Assembly (NCBI GenBank): GCA_004299665.1
Contig: SCQZ01000135.1
Location: 1 to 8,849 of the forward strand
Direction of reading: 5' to 3'
DNA: 8,849 bases
DNA from: Jatrophihabitans sp.
Lineage (GTDB): Bacteria; Actinomycetota; Actinomycetes; Mycobacteriales; Jatrophihabitantaceae
The notes under the pieces were generated by a model. That model saw nothing but the letters and a program-made list of their open reading frames with translations, was not told the DNA's origin and ran no database searches. This document shows, one piece after another, positions 6,657 to 8,849 of the stretch; positions within the stretch are counted from its first letter, which is position 1, and the number at the start of each line of letters is the position of its first letter. The position numbers and the translations under genes were made by a program.

Positions 6657-7348
6657 TTCGTGGCGGCGGTGAGGACCAGGCTCTGCTCGAGGGCGATCAG
6701 GGCCGGATCCTGCGAGGCCGTGGGCCCCTGCAGGTACCACGCGTCGAAGACGAACACGCCGACGTCCTGGGACTGGACCTCGAACGCCTCGTTCGCCGGG
6801 ATTGCACTCGGGCCGGGCATGTGCGCGCCCTCGCGCAACAGGTCGTTGATGCCGCCGGTGCCATCGGCCCGCTCCAGCGCCGCGAACTGCGCCGCGTAGT
6901 CGTACACGTGATCCGGCTCCGGGCCGGAGGCGCAGCCGACCGTGATCACCGACATGCCGACCGCTCGACCCCCGGCGTCCAGAGTGATCAGTCGCCGTGA
7001 CGCGCCACGGCACGGGTGCTCCCGGAAGTACTGCACGACCTGCCCGTAGGAGTGCGCGGCGCAATCGCCGATCCGGTCCTCCGCCCACACCCGCACCTGG
7101 TAGGTGCGCCCGTCCTGGGCCGCCACCGAGATGGTGCGCAGCGGCACGGCGGGCCCGGACGGCGACGCGGTGGCAACCGGGTCCGACACCGTGGACGACG
7201 GGGCACGCGGCGACGTGGCCTGCGACGACGCGGAGCCGGGGACCGGCGGCGTCGCCCGACCGGCCCCGGCGGTGCCCGAGCCGGCCGTGACACCGGTGCA
7301 GGCCGTCAGCAGCACCGTCGCCGCGGCCAGCGCGACGCGCATCCTCAT
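6653..7348 (-). CDS. Lipoprotein of unknown function
   Basis: The 231-residue product starts with MRMR, a short Ala/Val/Leu core and a lipobox LTAC with Cys17, so it should be exported and lipid-anchored. Residues 18-70 are a Gly/Ser/Thr/Pro-rich linker. The folded part (about 70-231) begins with RTISVAAQDGRTYQVRVWAED and contains three cysteines (96, 113, 139) in GDCAAH, EHPCRG and TVGCAS, so at most one intramolecular disulfide with one Cys left over. I cannot name the family. The start is supported by AGGGGG six bases before the ATG (minus strand); the second ATG (7340-7342) would be too far from it. It is convergent with the SDR gene, the two TAG stops overlapping in CTAG (6653-6656), and divergent from amt across a 135-base gap with a GlnR-type site. 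The conserved-looking acidic and aromatic pattern suggests binding rather than a known enzyme, but this is a guess. Confidence 0.8.
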   Translation of the reverse strand: MRMRVALAAATVLLTACTGVTAGSGTAGAGRATPPVPGSASSQATSPRAPSSTVSDPVATASPSGPAVPLRTISVAAQDGRTYQVRVWAEDRIGDCAAHSYGQVVQYFREHPCRGASRRLITLDAGGRAVGMSVITVGCASGPEPDHVYDYAAQFAALERADGTGGINDLLREGAHMPGPSAIPANEAFEVQSQDVGVFVFDAWYLQGPTASQDPALIALEQSLVLTAATN

Positions 7349-7368
7349 CCGCTGCCCCCTGCCCGTTC

Positions 7369-7381
7369 TCCCGCGAGTATC
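7369..7381 (-). promoter_or_regulatory. Probable -10 promoter element of the lipoprotein gene
   Basis: Read on the minus strand, positions 7381-7376 give GATACT, close to the TATAAT/TAnnnT -10 pattern. Transcription would start near 7369, leaving an untranslated leader of about 20 bases containing the AGGGGG ribosome site (7355-7360 on the plus strand as CCCCCT). No good -35 is visible. The GlnR-type box begins about 35 bases upstream of the predicted start site. Confidence 0.45.
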
Positions 7382-7404
7382 GCGCCCGCGCCGGCGCGGA
7401 TTCG

Positions 7405-7442
7405 GTTACACGCGCGAAACAGTTCCGCAGGGTTCCCGAAAC
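7405..7442 (+). promoter_or_regulatory. GlnR-type nitrogen-control operator upstream of amt
   Basis: The established actinobacterial GlnR box is two repeats of a GTnAC half-site and a GAAAC half-site, every half-site separated by six bases. Here GTTAC (7405-7409), six bases, GAAAC (7416-7420) form one perfect repeat. A second GAAAC lies at 7438-7442, exactly 22 bases after the first, the period of the box. The intervening a-type half-site (7427-7431) reads GCAGG and is degenerate. The site ends 41 bases before the amt ATG and amt-glnB is a classical GlnR-activated operon, so activation of amt under nitrogen limitation is the likely role. The box also lies upstream of the divergent lipoprotein promoter. 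Confidence 0.75.
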
Positions 7443-7452
7443 GATCGCCCTC

Positions 7453-7465
7453 GACAGTGGTCGCA
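7453..7465 (+). promoter_or_regulatory. Possible -10 promoter element of amt
   Basis: GACAGT (7453-7458) is a moderate -10-like hexamer that would place the start of transcription near 7465, leaving a leader of about 19 bases containing the GGAGG ribosome site. No -35 consensus is seen; the expected -35 position falls within the second half of the GlnR box, centred about 41 bases before the predicted start, as expected for an activator-dependent promoter. GATACG (7470-7475) is an alternative but would leave no room for the ribosome site. Confidence 0.4.
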
Positions 7466-7474
7466 ACCCGATAC

Positions 7475-7480
7475 GGAGGT
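7475..7480 (+). promoter_or_regulatory. Strong ribosome binding site fixing the amt start
   Basis: GGAGGT is the best Shine-Dalgarno sequence in the window, ending three bases before the ATG at 7484. It decides the amt start: the reading frame is open much further upstream (to 7016), but the upstream codons run through the GlnR box and antisense to the lipoprotein gene, and do not encode Amt-like sequence. Confidence 0.75.
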
Positions 7481-7483
7481 GCG

Positions 7484-8827
7484 ATGGACGGCTACTACGC
7501 CTGGATGCTGGTGGCGACCGCCCTGGTGCTCATGATGACGGTGCCCGGCCTGGCGCTGTTCTACGGCGGCATGGCCCGGGCCAAGGCCGTGCTCAACATG
7601 ATGATGATGTCCTTCGTCGCGTTCGCGGTGGTCGGGCTCGTCTTCGTGCTGTGGGGCTGGTCGGAGGGCTGGGGCGGCGACGGTGTCGGCAACGGGAACG
7701 GGGACCTGATCGCCAGCCCGCTGCGGATGTTCGGACTGCACGGCGTCAGTTGGGGGAACTACACCGGCGTCCTGTTCCAACTCACGTTCGCGGCGATCAC
7801 GGCCGCGCTCATCAGCGGTGCGGTGGCCGACCGGATCAAGCTGTCGTCCTGGATCGTCTTCGTCGCGGTGTGGGTGACGCTGTGCTACTTCCCGGTCGCG
7901 CACAACGTGTGGGGCGGCGGCTGGCTGTCCCACCACTTCCCGGCACTGGACTACGCCGGCGGGACCGTGGTGCACATCAACGCCGGCATCGCCGGTGGGG
8001 TGCTGGCCCTGGTGGTCGGCAGGAGGGCCGGGTTCCGGCGCGATCCCATGCGGCCCCACAACCTCACCCTGACGATGATCGGCGCGGGGCTGCTGTGGTT
8101 CGGCTGGTACGGGTTCAACGTCGGGTCGATCGCGTTCGCCTCCACCAACACCGCGAAGCAGACCGCGCAGTTCCTGACCGAGACCGGCGTGACGTTCATG
8201 AACACCACCGTCGCGACGATGGCGGCCATGCTGGGCTGGCTGGCGATGGAGCGCCTGCGCCACGGCCGGGCCACGTCGCTGGGCGCGGCCTCCGGCATCG
8301 TCGCCGGGCTGGTGGCGATCACCCCCTCCTGCGGGTCGGTGAACCTGGTGGGGGCGATCGTCGTGGGCGCGCTCGCCGGCATCGCCTGCGCCTGGGCCGT
8401 CGGGCTGAAGTACCGCTGGGGGCTGGACGACTCCATGGACGTCGTCGGGGTGCACCTCGTCGGCGGCATCGTCGGGACGCTGCTCATCGGGTTCGTCGGG
8501 ACCACCACCTCGCCGCAGGGCGTGGACGGCTTCTTCCCGGCCGGGACGAACGGGCTCTTCTACGGCGGGAACTTCGCGCTGCTGGGCCACCAGTTGGCCG
8601 CCGTCGTGTTCACGTTGGTCTGGACCGGCGTGCTCACTACGGTCATCGCACTGGTCATCAAGGTCACCATCGGCTGGCGGATCAGCTCGGACGACGAGGT
8701 GGAGGGGATCGACTTCGCGCAGCACGGCGAGAGCGCCTACGACCTCGAGGGCCGGTCCGGGGGAGCCCTGGCCCACCGTCCGCGGCCGTCCCTGGCGCCC
8801 GCCGAGCGGGAGGGGGCGCTCGCGTGA
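7484..8827 (+). CDS. amt: Ammonium transporter Amt
   Basis: The 447-residue polytopic protein of the Amt/Mep/Rh family conducts ammonium as a trimer. About eleven membrane segments are apparent, starting with YYAWMLVATALVLMMTVPGL and the GLALFYGGM motif. Pore landmarks: FQLTFA with Phe98 and Phe102 (the latter matching Phe107 of E. coli AmtB), Asp156 in DYAGGTVVH, and twin histidines His164 and His324 (DVVGVHLVGG). LLWFGWYGFNVGS and the cytoplasmic tail motif EGIDFAQHGESAY (407-419), involved in PII-controlled gating in the family, are present. The tail continues about 29 residues in a Pro/Ala/Arg-rich stretch. There is no separate cleavable signal peptide, usual for Gram-positive Amts. The stop overlaps the PII gene by four bases (GTGA), consistent with the amt-glnB pair in which PII blocks the pore when nitrogen is plentiful. 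Confidence 0.97.
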   Translation: MDGYYAWMLVATALVLMMTVPGLALFYGGMARAKAVLNMMMMSFVAFAVVGLVFVLWGWSEGWGGDGVGNGNGDLIASPLRMFGLHGVSWGNYTGVLFQLTFAAITAALISGAVADRIKLSSWIVFVAVWVTLCYFPVAHNVWGGGWLSHHFPALDYAGGTVVHINAGIAGGVLALVVGRRAGFRRDPMRPHNLTLTMIGAGLLWFGWYGFNVGSIAFASTNTAKQTAQFLTETGVTFMNTTVATMAAMLGWLAMERLRHGRATSLGAASGIVAGLVAITPSCGSVNLVGAIVVGALAGIACAWAVGLKYRWGLDDSMDVVGVHLVGGIVGTLLIGFVGTTTSPQGVDGFFPAGTNGLFYGGNFALLGHQLAAVVFTLVWTGVLTTVIALVIKVTIGWRISSDDEVEGIDFAQHGESAYDLEGRSGGALAHRPRPSLAPAEREGALA

Positions 8828-8849
8828 AGCAGATCACGGCCGTGATCAA
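8824..8849 (+). CDS. glnB: Nitrogen regulatory PII protein, first codons only (3' end outside window)
   Basis: Only the first eight codons are visible: GTG then KQITAVI, continuing into an AA of what is probably a Lys codon. This matches the MKLITAVIKP start typical of actinobacterial PII proteins (GlnB/GlnK). The GTG overlaps the amt stop, and AGGGGG (8811-8816) lies seven bases upstream inside the end of amt, a good ribosome site. amt followed by a PII gene is the standard arrangement. The symbol could equally be glnK; the uridylylation/adenylylation loop is outside the window. Confidence 0.85.

Noticed and set aside
5889..7466. Long minus-strand frame (525 codons) over kbl, SDR and the lipoprotein
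   Set aside because: It runs opposite to three genes with clear family or signal-peptide evidence and has no recognisable domain.
7016..7483. Upstream extension of the amt reading frame by 156 codons
   Set aside because: It crosses the GlnR box, promoter and lipoprotein gene; the strong GGAGGT and Amt homology fix the start at 7484.
1..8849. Signs of mobile elements, CRISPR arrays, tRNA or rRNA genes, or a defence system
   Set aside because: No transposase, integrase, direct-repeat array, structured RNA or toxin/antitoxin-like gene was seen; base composition looks uniform, so the tdh cassette shows no obvious recent foreign signature.

Overview
The window is a gene-dense, very GC-rich stretch with strong G/C preference at third codon positions, GTG starts, lipoprotein signals and actinobacterial-type genes. 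It fits the chromosome of an Actinomycetota species; genus cannot be assigned from the sequence alone. The frame is the conserved actinobacterial block smc - ftsY - amt - glnB (- glnD - ffh): the 3' part of smc at the left edge, complete ftsY and amt, and the first codons of a PII gene (glnB/glnK) at the right edge.

Layout. 2-1522 (+) is the C-terminal part of the SMC chromosome-condensation ATPase. 1570-2583 (+) is a lipoprotein L,D-transpeptidase with an unusual active-site motif, preceded by a GC hairpin and a probable leaderless promoter. 2626-3777 (+) is ftsY, the SRP receptor, also with a probable leaderless promoter. Fused to it by a 4-base stop/start overlap is a threonine catabolic cassette: tdh (3774-4805), kbl (4807-6009) and a small SDR-like protein (6009-6656) that lacks the catalytic tyrosine. 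On the minus strand, 6653-7348 encodes a lipoprotein of unknown function whose stop codon overlaps the SDR stop in a single CTAG. The 135-base divergent gap 7349-7483 holds a clear GlnR-type nitrogen operator and promoter-like elements for both sides. 7484-8827 (+) is the ammonium transporter amt, overlapping by 4 bases the start of the PII gene at 8824.

How the genes fit together. amt and the PII gene form the ammonium uptake and nitrogen-sensing unit, probably controlled by GlnR. Tdh and Kbl convert threonine to glycine and acetyl-CoA. The SDR-like protein is co-translated with them, but its role is unknown. SMC, FtsY and the L,D-transpeptidase serve chromosome segregation, membrane protein targeting and cell-wall cross-linking. 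The most noteworthy points are the tdh-kbl-SDR cassette translationally coupled to ftsY, the L,D-transpeptidase with SNGC in place of SHGC and an enlarged Cys-containing loop, the SDR without its tyrosine, the GlnR operator shared with an unknown lipoprotein, and two look-alike leaderless promoters. I saw no phage, transposon, CRISPR or defence genes and nothing that amounts to a new multi-gene system.
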